DNA from: Polyangiaceae bacterium
GTDB taxonomy: Bacteria; Myxococcota_A; Polyangia; Polyangiales; Polyangiaceae
Assembly (NCBI GenBank): GCA_016715885.1
Contig: JADJXL010000002.1
Location: 434,001-498,000 of the forward strand
Length of the DNA: 64,000 bases
Direction of reading: 5' to 3'
Shown here: positions 18,393 to 26,942 of the stretch, in pieces
How the letters are laid out: each line of letters opens with the position of its first letter
Numbering within the stretch: position 1 is the stretch's first letter
The notes under the pieces: model-generated
The model's database searches: none
What the model saw: the letters and a program-made list of their open reading frames with translations, nothing else
Told to the model about the DNA's origin: nothing
Position numbers and translations under genes: made by a program

Positions 18393-19223
18393 CTACAGAG
18401 AGCGACACCGTGGATCGTTGGGGTAGACACGCACGCCCTTGTTCGACGGTACTTTCGCGTTCACTTGCGTCGTGACATTCGGGTCTCCCGTAAAGATGTC
18501 GATTTGTCGCCCAACCACCTTGAGACCTCGATCTTCGGCGATGAAACAGCCATCGTGTCGACCTCCACCGGGCACGTCCAATCCCTTGAATTCAGGAATG
18601 AAAAGGATGGTGCCCAGGGGAATCACCGACGAATCGACGGCCACCGATCGCAAGGGCGTGATGGGCTTGCCCAATGCACCTCGGCCGGTGGGAAACCGCG
18701 CCGGATCGAGGCGTTCGAAGCAAATTTTTTGATTGGTGCGAGGGCATATTTCCGCGCAATCGCAGTTGCGTTTCGCAAAGCTGACCGTTTCTCCGGTGGA
18801 CAATCTTCCGCTGCCTTGCACGCAGAGGCGATCGTGGAAGTCCCGCGTGACGTTGGTGATGAGCTTGCAAGTGGCGTCGTAAAGCGCGGTGTCCTTCGTC
18901 CCAGCGTCTTCCTTGGGAAAGTCGTAGTACGTGTTGCGAAACCGCTCGCCAGCCCGAAAATCCAAGCCTTTGCCCGATCCTTGCAAGACGAGCTCTGCCG
19001 GTTCTTCCGATGGGGTCGCGGCAGGCGAGGCCGTGGCGAGCGTTCCTTGCGCAGTGCGATTTTCTTCCGGCGTCGAAGTGTTTGTCCTTCGAGGCGCGGA
19101 CCAACCTCGGTGCTCCACACCTTCGGTCGGGTCACCTTCGCCTTGTACCCAGGACTGACCCGCCGCGGTCACGCATGCGGCGCCCGAAAGGCACCCGAAA
19201 AGCGCCAACGTCAAGAATCGCAT
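18393..19223 (-). CDS. Lipoprotein with 3D (Asp-Asp-Asp) domain
   Basis: 276 aa from ATG 19221-19223; the frame extends far upstream but only this Met opens a lipoprotein signal (MRFLTLALFGCLSGAAC). A Thr/Ser/Pro linker follows. The C-terminal ~90 residues match the 3D domain of MltA/YabE-type cell-wall enzymes: AVDSSVIPLGTILFIPEF, then GCFIAEDRGLKVVGRQIDIF with the acidic triad (Asp of AVD, AED, QID). The middle holds six or more cysteines (CDCAEICPRTNQKICF), unusual for the family and suggesting disulfides or metal binding. Likely a wall-associated lytic-type or peptidoglycan-binding lipoprotein, but activity is unproven. Confidence 0.85.
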   Translation of the reverse strand: MRFLTLALFGCLSGAACVTAAGQSWVQGEGDPTEGVEHRGWSAPRRTNTSTPEENRTAQGTLATASPAATPSEEPAELVLQGSGKGLDFRAGERFRNTYYDFPKEDAGTKDTALYDATCKLITNVTRDFHDRLCVQGSGRLSTGETVSFAKRNCDCAEICPRTNQKICFERLDPARFPTGRGALGKPITPLRSVAVDSSVIPLGTILFIPEFKGLDVPGGGRHDGCFIAEDRGLKVVGRQIDIFTGDPNVTTQVNAKVPSNKGVRVYPNDPRCRSL

Positions 19224-19269
19224 CCACTCAGAGTTACCGCGATTTTCTAGGCAGGGCCAAGTCTCCGCA

Positions 19270-19713
19270 TCATCCGTCCGCGCGCGGTTGTTTCGGATTT
19301 TTGATCGCGTACACGCCACGCGCCGAAGCCACGAGCTCCGTTTCGGCGCTCGGATGAAAGCACTGCACGTCGGCCCAACCGAGACGCGCTCCGACGCGCA
19401 CGACTTTCGCGTCGGCGATGAGCTTTTCTTCTCGACCGGGCCGGAGGTAGTCCATGCGCAAGTCCACCGTCGACAACCTCGATGCTGGATTTTTGAGCCC
19501 CGTCCACACGGCGACGCCACCGGCTGCATCGGCAACGGCTGCGATCACGCCTCCGTGAAGTGCCGGCACCGTCGGATCTCCCACGAATTCGGGGCGCCAC
19601 GGGATGCTCAGCGTGATGTGCCCACGATCGATGTGCTCGACCTTGACGCCAAGCCACTTGTTGAACGGGATGAACTCTTCGCAGAGTTGTCGCAATACGT
19701 CCAGGTGCACCAT
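19270..19713 (-). CDS. PaaI-like hotdog-fold thioesterase
   Basis: 147 aa, complete family length. Hotdog signature: PALHGGVIAAVADAAGGVAV (HGG followed by a catalytic-type Asp), preceded by ITLSIPWRPEFVGDP and followed by STVDLRMDYLRPGREEKLIA, as in the PaaI / acyl-CoA thioesterase group. These hydrolyse acyl- or aryl-CoA thioesters in the cytoplasm; the substrate cannot be predicted. It lies 46 bp upstream of the 3D-domain lipoprotein on the same strand and is divergent from typA. Confidence 0.9.
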   Translation of the reverse strand: MVHLDVLRQLCEEFIPFNKWLGVKVEHIDRGHITLSIPWRPEFVGDPTVPALHGGVIAAVADAAGGVAVWTGLKNPASRLSTVDLRMDYLRPGREEKLIADAKVVRVGARLGWADVQCFHPSAETELVASARGVYAIKNPKQPRADG

Positions 19714-19826
19714 TTACGGCGCGCACGATGACCGAAACACTCCACGCTTGCCAAGCTCTTCCGACGATCGTCGCGTAGGTCGACTCGCCATGTCCGAAAG
19801 TGCGTGCTAGTAGGCCGCCCGCAAAA

Positions 19827-21668
19827 ATGCCCAGGCAGGACCTTCGTAACATCGCCATCGTCGCTCACGTCGACCACGGCAAAACCACACTCGTCGATCA
19901 CATGCTCCGCCAAGCGGGAGCGTTTCGGGACAACGAAGTCGTTGCCGAGCGCGTGATGGACTCGAACGACCTCGAGCGCGAACGAGGCATCACGATCCTC
20001 GCGAAGAACACCAGCGTCCGCTGGAAAGGCGTGAAGATCAACATCGTCGACACGCCAGGACACTCGGACTTCGGCGGAGAAGTCGAACGCACGCTCATGA
20101 TGGCCGATGGAGCTCTCTTGCTCGTCGATGCTGCCGAAGGCCCGTTGCCTCAAACGCGCTTCGTTCTGTCGAAGTGTCTCGAGCGAGGGTTTCCGGTCAT
20201 CGTCGTCATCAACAAGATCGACCGTTCGGATGCACGTCCGCATGAAGTGCTCTCCGAGGTCTTCGATCTTTTCTGCGATCTCGGAGCGAGCGATGCGCAG
20301 ACGGATTTTCCCGTCGTCTACGCGATCGGCAAGCTTGGGCAGTGCAAGCGCGAGATCGAGCACGAGCTGACGAATTTGGTGCCGCTCTTCGAAACGATCC
20401 TCGCGCGGGTTCCGGCGCCGTCGGGCAACGTGGACGAACCTTTGCAAATCATCGTTTGCAACACGACGCATGACGACTACGTCGGCAAGCTCGTCGTTGG
20501 TCGCATTGCGCGAGGGTCTGTCAAGGCAAACGATGAGCTTGCGATCGTCGGAGAAAATGGCGCGATCACCAAAGGCAACGTCAAGGCGCTCTTCACGTTC
20601 GAAGGGTTGAAGCGCACGACGTCGGACGGTGCTTCCGTTGGCGAGGTCGTGGCGATTGCGGGGCTCGAGACGGCCAACATCGGCGATACGATCACCGATC
20701 CGCAGCATCCGGAGCCTTTGCAGCGAATCGTCGTCGAGGAACCGACGATCAAGATGAAGATCGGCGTCAACACGTCGCCCTTCGCGGGCAAGGCGAAGAC
20801 GTCGAAATATTTGACGAGTCGCCACTTGAAAGACCGCCTCGAGCGCGAAGCGCGCCGGAACTTGGCCATTCGAGTGGAGGCGACCGAGGTGCCCGATACG
20901 TTCCTCGTGCTCGGACGTGGTGAACTGCAGCTCGCGATCCTGGTCGAGACGATGCGTCGCGAGGGGTACGAGATGCAGCTCTCGAATCCCGAGGTCATCA
21001 CGAAGGACTTCGACGGTGAAATTCGCGAACCTGTGGAGCTCGTGGTCATCGATGTTCCGGACACGTACGTCGGAATCGTCACCGAGCGTTTGTCCACGCG
21101 TCGCGGGCGCATGGTGAAGATGACCAACCCTGGGTTTGGCCGGGCACGTCTCGAATTTCGCGTGCCTTCGCGCGGTCTCATTGGGTTTCGCGGGGAATTC
21201 CTCACGGCAACGCGTGGAACGGGGCTACTCAACACGATGTTCGACGGATGGATCGCGTGGGGTGGTCCCATGATGCGTCGTCCCACGGGTGCGATCGTGG
21301 CGGATCGGGCGGGTGTAGCGACGCCTTATGCGCTCCATCATCTTCAGCCTCGCGGCAATTTCTTCATCGTGCCGGGCATCGAAGTGTACGAGGGGATGAT
21401 TGTGGGTGAGCACAATCGGCCGAACGACACGGATTGCAACGTCATCAAGGAGAAGAAACTCAGCAACATTCGCAATCATGGCAAGGATGAAAACGTCCTT
21501 TTGGCGAGCCCGCGGCTTTTGACGATCGAAACGGCGATGGAGTGGATCGACGCTGACGAGCTCGTCGAAGTGACGCCGGATGCGGTGCGCGTGCGCAAGA
21601 AGGTTCTGGCGACGAACATTCGTGAGCGTCGTGCGGACGCGATCGAGTCGGCGCAGTCGGTGGAGTAA
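19827..21668 (+). CDS. typA: Translational GTPase TypA/BipA
   Basis: 613 aa, normal for the family. Start is ATG 19827 (MPRQDLRN); an upstream GTG adds nine unlikely residues. GTPase motifs: G1 AHVDHGKTTL (residues 13-22), G2 region RERGITILAKNTSV, G3 DTPGHSDFGGEVER, G4 NKIDRSDA. Translation-factor domains follow (VGRIARGSVKANDELAIVGE; VEATEVPDTFLVLGRGELQL), and the TypA-specific C-terminus includes RGLIGFRGEFLTATRGTG and a domain ending near DELVEVTPDAVRVRKK. TypA binds the ribosome and helps assembly and translation under stress. A structured hairpin follows 42 bp after the stop. Confidence 0.97.
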   Translation: MPRQDLRNIAIVAHVDHGKTTLVDHMLRQAGAFRDNEVVAERVMDSNDLERERGITILAKNTSVRWKGVKINIVDTPGHSDFGGEVERTLMMADGALLLVDAAEGPLPQTRFVLSKCLERGFPVIVVINKIDRSDARPHEVLSEVFDLFCDLGASDAQTDFPVVYAIGKLGQCKREIEHELTNLVPLFETILARVPAPSGNVDEPLQIIVCNTTHDDYVGKLVVGRIARGSVKANDELAIVGENGAITKGNVKALFTFEGLKRTTSDGASVGEVVAIAGLETANIGDTITDPQHPEPLQRIVVEEPTIKMKIGVNTSPFAGKAKTSKYLTSRHLKDRLEREARRNLAIRVEATEVPDTFLVLGRGELQLAILVETMRREGYEMQLSNPEVITKDFDGEIREPVELVVIDVPDTYVGIVTERLSTRRGRMVKMTNPGFGRARLEFRVPSRGLIGFRGEFLTATRGTGLLNTMFDGWIAWGGPMMRRPTGAIVADRAGVATPYALHHLQPRGNFFIVPGIEVYEGMIVGEHNRPNDTDCNVIKEKKLSNIRNHGKDENVLLASPRLLTIETAMEWIDADELVEVTPDAVRVRKKVLATNIRERRADAIESAQSVE

Positions 21669-21709
21669 GCGTCCGGTCGCAGGTCGCATTTTTCGCACGC
21701 CCGGTCGCA

Positions 21710-21800
21710 TCGCATTTTTTCGGCACTCGCGGGACCCCAAACTCGCCCGCTTCGCGGGCTCGAACAGTGGGGCCCCCCCGCAAGCGCCGAAAAAATGCGA
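21710..21800. repeat. Inverted repeat with nested hairpins after typA
   Basis: Perfect 15-bp arms TCGCATTTTTTCGGC (21710-21724) and its complement (21786-21800). Between them are a second pair (GACCCCA / TGGGGC) and an inner GCCCGCTTCGCGGGC hairpin. The outer arm carries T6, and its complement A6, so the foldback could act as a bidirectional factor-independent terminator for typA. It may equally be a short dispersed element. No ORF. Confidence 0.75.
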
Positions 21801-21830
21801 CATGCAACCTTGACTTGCTTGCGATTCGAA

Positions 21831-22046
21831 TTCGGGGGGTATGGGGGGCAGAGCAGTCGGCTCGTCTTTTGGGTCGTAGACCCAAAAGACTTATAGAGCC
21901 GCCTGCGAGCCCCCCATCGTGACTGGCCTCGCGAAGCGCGCGTCCCACGCGCGCGAAGCGAGGGTGCAAATTCTGGCCCGGTTTCAAAACGGCACGTCCC
22001 ACGCGCGCGAAGCGAGCGGACAAACCATGGCCCGGCATCAATTTCG
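21831..22046 (+). repeat. Dispersed repeat, copy 2: same flanks as copy 1, different hairpin core
   Basis: Begins ATTCGGGGGGTATGGG as in copy 1. The hairpin spans 21841-21917: ATGGGGGGC pairs with GCCCCCCAT, GGCTC with GAGCC, and GTCTTTTGGGTC with GACCCAAAAGAC. After it, the tail of copy 1 recurs (CGCGCGTCCCACGCGCGCG, AAGCGAGGGTGCAA, TTCTGGCCCGG), and half of that tail is repeated a second time (ACGTCCCACGCGCGCGAAGC, about 21993-22012). With 21710-21800 this fills the 423-bp gap between typA and the YhaO-like gene; no gene is visible there. Confidence 0.85.
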
Positions 22047-22091
22047 TCGTTGTCATCGCCCGTTGGCTTGCCTATACCTGCGCATCCGAGC

Positions 22092-23339
22092 ATGAAGTTT
22101 TTCCACACCGCGGACGTGCATCTCGATAGCCCCCTTTGCGGCCTTGATCGCTACGACGGAGCGCCCGTGGACAAACTTCGCGGAGCCACGCGCAAGGCTC
22201 TGGAGGCGCTCGTCGATCAATCGATTGCGGAAAATGTCGACTTCGTTCTCATTGCCGGAGATCTCTACGACGGCGATTGGACGGATTACAACACGGGCAT
22301 TTTTTTCGTTAGGCAGATGTCGCGCCTTCGTGATGCTGGGATTCGAGTTTTCATCGTGCGGGGCAATCACGATGCGAAAAGCAAAATATTGCGTTTGCCC
22401 GAGGGCGTGCGTGAATTGTCTACTTCTCGGGCCGAATCCATTACGCTCGAAGACATCGGCGTTTGTATTCACGGGCGCGGTTATGCACGCGTGGAAACGA
22501 CCGAAGATTTGTCGCAATCGTATCCACAACCGCGCCGTGATCAATTCAACATTGGATTGCTTCATACGGCTGCGGAGGGGCGCGAGGGGCATGCGTCGTA
22601 TGCGCCATGCAACTTGGGAGCGCTCGTCAACAAGGGATACGACTATTGGGCGCTCGGTCACATTCACAAACGCGAAATATTGCACGAGAAACCGTGGATC
22701 GTTTTTCCTGGCAATTTGCAGGGAAGGCATGCTCGCGAAACGGGCCCGAAAGGCGCGACGCTCGTGACGGTCGAGGATGGCCGCATCACGGCCGTCGAAC
22801 ATCGCACTCTGGATGTTGCTCGCTGGGCGGTTTGTCAGGTCGACGCGTCGCCCGCAACGACGCCGTACGACGTGCTCGAGCTGTGTCGTCGAGCTTTGGC
22901 GCGCGAAGTCGATACCGCTGCGGGGCGAGCGCTTTGTGCGCGTATCGTGGTGACGGGTGCGTCGCGCGCGCACGCGGCGCTAGCGCGTGATCCGGCAAAG
23001 TTTCGCGGTGAGCTTTGCACGCTTGCCAATGACTTCGGGGACGTTTGGATTGAAAAAGTGGCGATTCGCTCACGCACGATGGCCGACTTGGATACGCTCG
23101 TCAAACGGGACGATCCCATCGGCGCGCTGCTCGGAAAGTTGCGCTGGCTTGAAAACGACGACGCACAATTGGGCAAATTGGCCGAAGAGCTGGATGAAAT
23201 CGGATCCAAGCTTCCAAGCGAGTATGGTCAGCATCTAGGAAGTTTCAACGTCAAAGACATGGATGTCGTTCGGCGCATCGTTTCTGAAATGGCCGATTAT
23301 CTTTTGCCCGAGCTTCTCGGCGACGGTGAGACGCCGTGA
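22092..23339 (+). CDS. YhaO-like DNA repair exonuclease (SbcD/Mre11 family)
   Basis: 415 aa from ATG 22092 (MKFFHTADVHLDSP). Metallophosphoesterase motifs of the Mre11/SbcD group are intact: TADVHLDSP, LIAGDLYDGDW, VRGNHDAKS, and YWALGHIHKREILH with PWIVFPGNLQGRH. The C-terminal ~130 residues would contact the partner ATPase. The next gene starts inside this stop (GTGA overlap), so the two form a coupled nuclease/ATPase pair like YhaO-YhaN, Gram-positive relatives of SbcD-SbcC. Role: Mn-dependent processing of DNA ends or hairpins (family knowledge). Confidence 0.92.
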   Translation: MKFFHTADVHLDSPLCGLDRYDGAPVDKLRGATRKALEALVDQSIAENVDFVLIAGDLYDGDWTDYNTGIFFVRQMSRLRDAGIRVFIVRGNHDAKSKILRLPEGVRELSTSRAESITLEDIGVCIHGRGYARVETTEDLSQSYPQPRRDQFNIGLLHTAAEGREGHASYAPCNLGALVNKGYDYWALGHIHKREILHEKPWIVFPGNLQGRHARETGPKGATLVTVEDGRITAVEHRTLDVARWAVCQVDASPATTPYDVLELCRRALAREVDTAAGRALCARIVVTGASRAHAALARDPAKFRGELCTLANDFGDVWIEKVAIRSRTMADLDTLVKRDDPIGALLGKLRWLENDDAQLGKLAEELDEIGSKLPSEYGQHLGSFNVKDMDVVRRIVSEMADYLLPELLGDGETP

Positions 23340-26300
23340 AGATTCTATCGCTTGAACTTTTGCGCTGGGGGCCTTTTTCCGACTTGCACCTCGACTTTTC
23401 GTCGCCTCCGCGAGCATTGCATCTCGTGGTGGGGTCGAACGAAGCGGGCAAAAGCACGACGCTGCGAGCGGTTACGGGGCTTTTTTTTGGCATTCCTGAA
23501 CGCACGACGGACGATCATCGCCATAAGAAAGACGATTTACGACTTGGTGGGCGAATCGCTTCCGAGGACGGGGCGGAGCTCGTTTTCGTGCGTCGCAAGG
23601 GTCGCAAGAATACGCTGAAAGATGCTCAAGGCGAATCCATCGACGAAGAACGATTGCGTCGATTTGTGGGCAACATCGAACAGTCTCAGTTCGAGACGAT
23701 GTTTGGGCTTTCGCACGACAGGCTCGTTCAAGGCGGCCGGGCGCTCGTGCAAGGAAAAGGCGACCTCGGTGAAAGTCTCTTCGGCGCGGGGCTCGGGCAA
23801 ACGGGTTTGTCCTCGATTCTGAACAAATTGAAACAACGCGCTGACGACATATTCGTGCCGCGTGGACGCGTCAAGAAACTCAATCACGTCATCGAAAATT
23901 GGAAGGCGGCGAGGAAAATTCAGCAAGAAACGTCGCAATCGATTCGCGCGTGGGAAGAATTCAACAAGGAACGCAGTGCGCTCGAGCAGCGGCGCACGGC
24001 GCTCGTGACGGAGCTCGACACGCTGGGGCGTGAGCAGCGGCGGCTTTCGCGGGTGAAGCGTGCATTGCGACCCATCGCCGAACGTGGCGAAATCCTGGCA
24101 GCGCTCGAATTGCGGCGGGACGATGTCGTTTTGCCCGATTCGGCGGCGGAAGACCGTCGGGCGGCGGAAAAAGTCATTCGCGAGGCGCATCCAAGGCAGG
24201 AGCAGCTCGAGGCTGAAATTGCGGAAATCGAAGCGAAAGTGGCGAGCCTTTCGGTGCCCGAAAAGCTGCTCGACAAGGCGACGAGCGTGCGCCAATTGGC
24301 GGAGGATCTGGGCAGTTACCGCAAAGCAATGGCCGAAGCGGCTCAATTGAATACGGCCATGCGGCACATCGAAGACGAGATTCGGACGATGTGCAAACGC
24401 CTCCGGCGTGATGAAGCGGAATTCATGCGCGGAAATGACGCCGGCGCGGTGCTCCCCGTGGCGCTCGAAAAGCGCGTCCGAGGGCTCATCAAGCAGCGGG
24501 TCGAAGTGGATGCGCGTATTCGGGAAGCGACGAAAACGTGTCATGTCGCGGAAGAACGCTTGGCGGCCGAAAGGCATCGCGGCGAGGCACTGCCGGCGGC
24601 GGTTTCCTTGGATCGCCTCGCCATGGCGCTCGAAGCGGCGCGACGCGAAGGTGACCTCGACAAACGCATTCGTGAACGCGCCAAAGAGGCCGATCAACTA
24701 GGTAGCCGCGTGCGAGCGCGTTACGCATCGCTCGAGCTTTATGGTTTTCCCTTCGATCGCATTGGCACCTTGCCCATGCCGTCACGAGAAACCATCGAAC
24801 GATTCGAACGGGAGCTCACGTCCACGGACGACGAATTGCGAAATATCGATCGCGTGCTGAACGAACGGCAACGAAGCTTGGCAAAAATGGCAGGCGACAT
24901 TGCGGTTGCGACGCGAGGCGGGGAAGTTCCGACGGCAAGCGATTTGGAGGCGGCGCGAACGGCGCGAAATGCCGCGTGGGTTGCCGTGCGGCGAGTGCTC
25001 TTTGGACAGGCGCCCGCCGAATCGCATGAATCGGTGGCCGCATTTCGAGCACCGCCGGTGATGTATGGCATCGAAGCGCTGAGCGAATACGAAGCAGCGG
25101 TGAGGCGTGCGGATGACATCGCCGATCGACTCTTTCGCGAAGCGGACAGGGTGGCGCGCATTGCCGAGTTATCATTGCAAAAAAACGTTTTGGAGCGCGA
25201 AATGGCGGAGCTCGAGCGAAGTCGTACGGCGCTCTGCCAAAAGCGCGAAGATGCGTGGTCGCGGTGGCTCGATGCGTGGAAACCGAGTGGGGTCAAGCCG
25301 CTTTCGCCGGCGGAAATGAAGGACTTTCTCGGCGTGTACGACCGCCTGGCGGATGAAGCATTCAGGTGGCGCGAAACGGAAATGGCGCTCGAGGCGGACA
25401 GAAATCGCGCAACGGATCATGCCGAAGCATTGGCATCGTTGCTCGCAGACGCTGCACCTAGCGAAGGTTTGGCGCGGCTCATCGAGCGAGCGGCGGCAGC
25501 GTGCGAACGCGAGGAGCGCGCGCAAAAGGAGCGTGAGGCGCATGCGCGGGACATGCAGCGAGCCGTCTCGGTGCTCGAAGAAGCGCGGCGGGTGCTGGAG
25601 CGCGAAAAGGGCGAGCTATTGCATTGGGCGTCGGTTTGGGAAAAAGCGCTCGTCGATATGGGTTTGCCGATCGAAACGGGACATGCCGAGGCCGAGGAAG
25701 TTTTGGGCGTGCTTTCGGAGCTTGGCAAGCGCGTGCAGGATGCGCAAGACAAACGGCGCCGGCTTTCGAACATCGAACGGGAAGCGCAGGCGTTTACCGA
25801 AAGGACGCTCGAGATTGCGCAGTTGCCAAAAGATGCATTGAATGGCACGGCCATCGAGCAAATTGCGGCAGCGGTCGTGGACGATTTTCGCGCAGCCGAA
25901 CGCGACGACGTGGCGCGTCGCGGCCTTCTGGGGCAACTCGAGGACAAACGGCGTGAGCTTTCCGATATTGGCTTGCGACGTCGGGCGGCGGAGAGCGAAA
26001 TCGAATCGCTCCGAATGGCCGCGCGCGTAAATTCGGCGGCGGATCTTCCAATGGCCGAAGAACGATCGAAAGAAGTTCGCGATTTGCGCAGCCGGCTCGA
26101 AACCGTCGAACGCCAGCTTCTCGATTTTGGGGAGGGAATCGGTATCGATGCGCTCGTTTTGGAATGTCACGGGTTATCGGGCGACGATGTGGCGGAAGCA
26201 TTGAAATTGGTGCAGGAAAGGATTGCTGCGACAAACGAAAATAAGGCAACCATCGAGCAAGAAATGGGGCGACTTGCCGAACGGCTCGCGTCCGTCGACG

Positions 26301-26896
26301 GCAGTGCGCGCGCGGCCGAAGCGGCGGAAGAAGCCGAACAACATTTGGCGGCGATGGCGGTGCTGGTGGAAGAGTATGCACGGGCAAAGCTTGCGCATCG
26401 CCTTTTGGAAGACGAAATCAAGCAATACCGAGAAAAAAACCAGGGGCCGATCATTCGTCGAGCGTCGGAGCTTTTCGAGCGGCTGACCTTGGGATCCTTC
26501 GTGGGCGTTCGAGGGGACAACGAAGGTGATGAAGGCAAGCCGATATTGGAATGCGTGCGCCCCGGAGGTGTTCACGTCACGGTCGATGGTCTGAGCGACG
26601 GCACGCGGGACCAGCTTTTCTTTGCATTACGCATTGCGAGTTTGGAACGATATTTCGAGCACAACGAGCCGATTCCGTTCATTCTGGACGACATCCTGGT
26701 CAACTTCGACGATGCCCGCTCGCGCGCGTCGCTCGAAGTGTTGGGAGAGCTGTCGAGAAGGACGCAGGTGCTCTTTTTCACGCATCATGCGCGTGTGGCG
26801 GAATTGGCGCGCGATGCGGTGCCCTCGGGCGGACTTTGTTTGCATGATTTGGACGAGCTATCGAAGACGGCGCGGGTGAGGCCTACCGAGTCGTGA
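23336..26896 (+). CDS. YhaN-like SMC/Rad50-type ATPase (SbcC family)
   Basis: 1186 aa. The GTG start (23336) overlaps the upstream stop by 4 nt. N-terminal Walker A GSNEAGKSTT (residues 33-42) with the YhaN-typical opening MKILSLELLRWGPFSDLHLD; C-terminal ABC signature region (DGLSDGTRDQLFFALRIA) and Walker B FILDDILVNFDD (~1114-1125). About 800 residues of Glu/Arg-rich coiled coil lie between. I see no CxxC zinc hook, as expected for YhaN rather than classical SbcC. It should dimerise with the YhaO-like nuclease and open DNA ends for it using ATP. Confidence 0.92.
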   Translation: MKILSLELLRWGPFSDLHLDFSSPPRALHLVVGSNEAGKSTTLRAVTGLFFGIPERTTDDHRHKKDDLRLGGRIASEDGAELVFVRRKGRKNTLKDAQGESIDEERLRRFVGNIEQSQFETMFGLSHDRLVQGGRALVQGKGDLGESLFGAGLGQTGLSSILNKLKQRADDIFVPRGRVKKLNHVIENWKAARKIQQETSQSIRAWEEFNKERSALEQRRTALVTELDTLGREQRRLSRVKRALRPIAERGEILAALELRRDDVVLPDSAAEDRRAAEKVIREAHPRQEQLEAEIAEIEAKVASLSVPEKLLDKATSVRQLAEDLGSYRKAMAEAAQLNTAMRHIEDEIRTMCKRLRRDEAEFMRGNDAGAVLPVALEKRVRGLIKQRVEVDARIREATKTCHVAEERLAAERHRGEALPAAVSLDRLAMALEAARREGDLDKRIRERAKEADQLGSRVRARYASLELYGFPFDRIGTLPMPSRETIERFERELTSTDDELRNIDRVLNERQRSLAKMAGDIAVATRGGEVPTASDLEAARTARNAAWVAVRRVLFGQAPAESHESVAAFRAPPVMYGIEALSEYEAAVRRADDIADRLFREADRVARIAELSLQKNVLEREMAELERSRTALCQKREDAWSRWLDAWKPSGVKPLSPAEMKDFLGVYDRLADEAFRWRETEMALEADRNRATDHAEALASLLADAAPSEGLARLIERAAAACEREERAQKEREAHARDMQRAVSVLEEARRVLEREKGELLHWASVWEKALVDMGLPIETGHAEAEEVLGVLSELGKRVQDAQDKRRRLSNIEREAQAFTERTLEIAQLPKDALNGTAIEQIAAAVVDDFRAAERDDVARRGLLGQLEDKRRELSDIGLRRRAAESEIESLRMAARVNSAADLPMAEERSKEVRDLRSRLETVERQLLDFGEGIGIDALVLECHGLSGDDVAEALKLVQERIAATNENKATIEQEMGRLAERLASVDGSARAAEAAEEAEQHLAAMAVLVEEYARAKLAHRLLEDEIKQYREKNQGPIIRRASELFERLTLGSFVGVRGDNEGDEGKPILECVRPGGVHVTVDGLSDGTRDQLFFALRIASLERYFEHNEPIPFILDDILVNFDDARSRASLEVLGELSRRTQVLFFTHHARVAELARDAVPSGGLCLHDLDELSKTARVRPTES

Positions 26897-26942
26897 GAAT
26901 TCCCCTTTCGGAAGTTCGCGTGACGAGGTATGATATCGAAAT

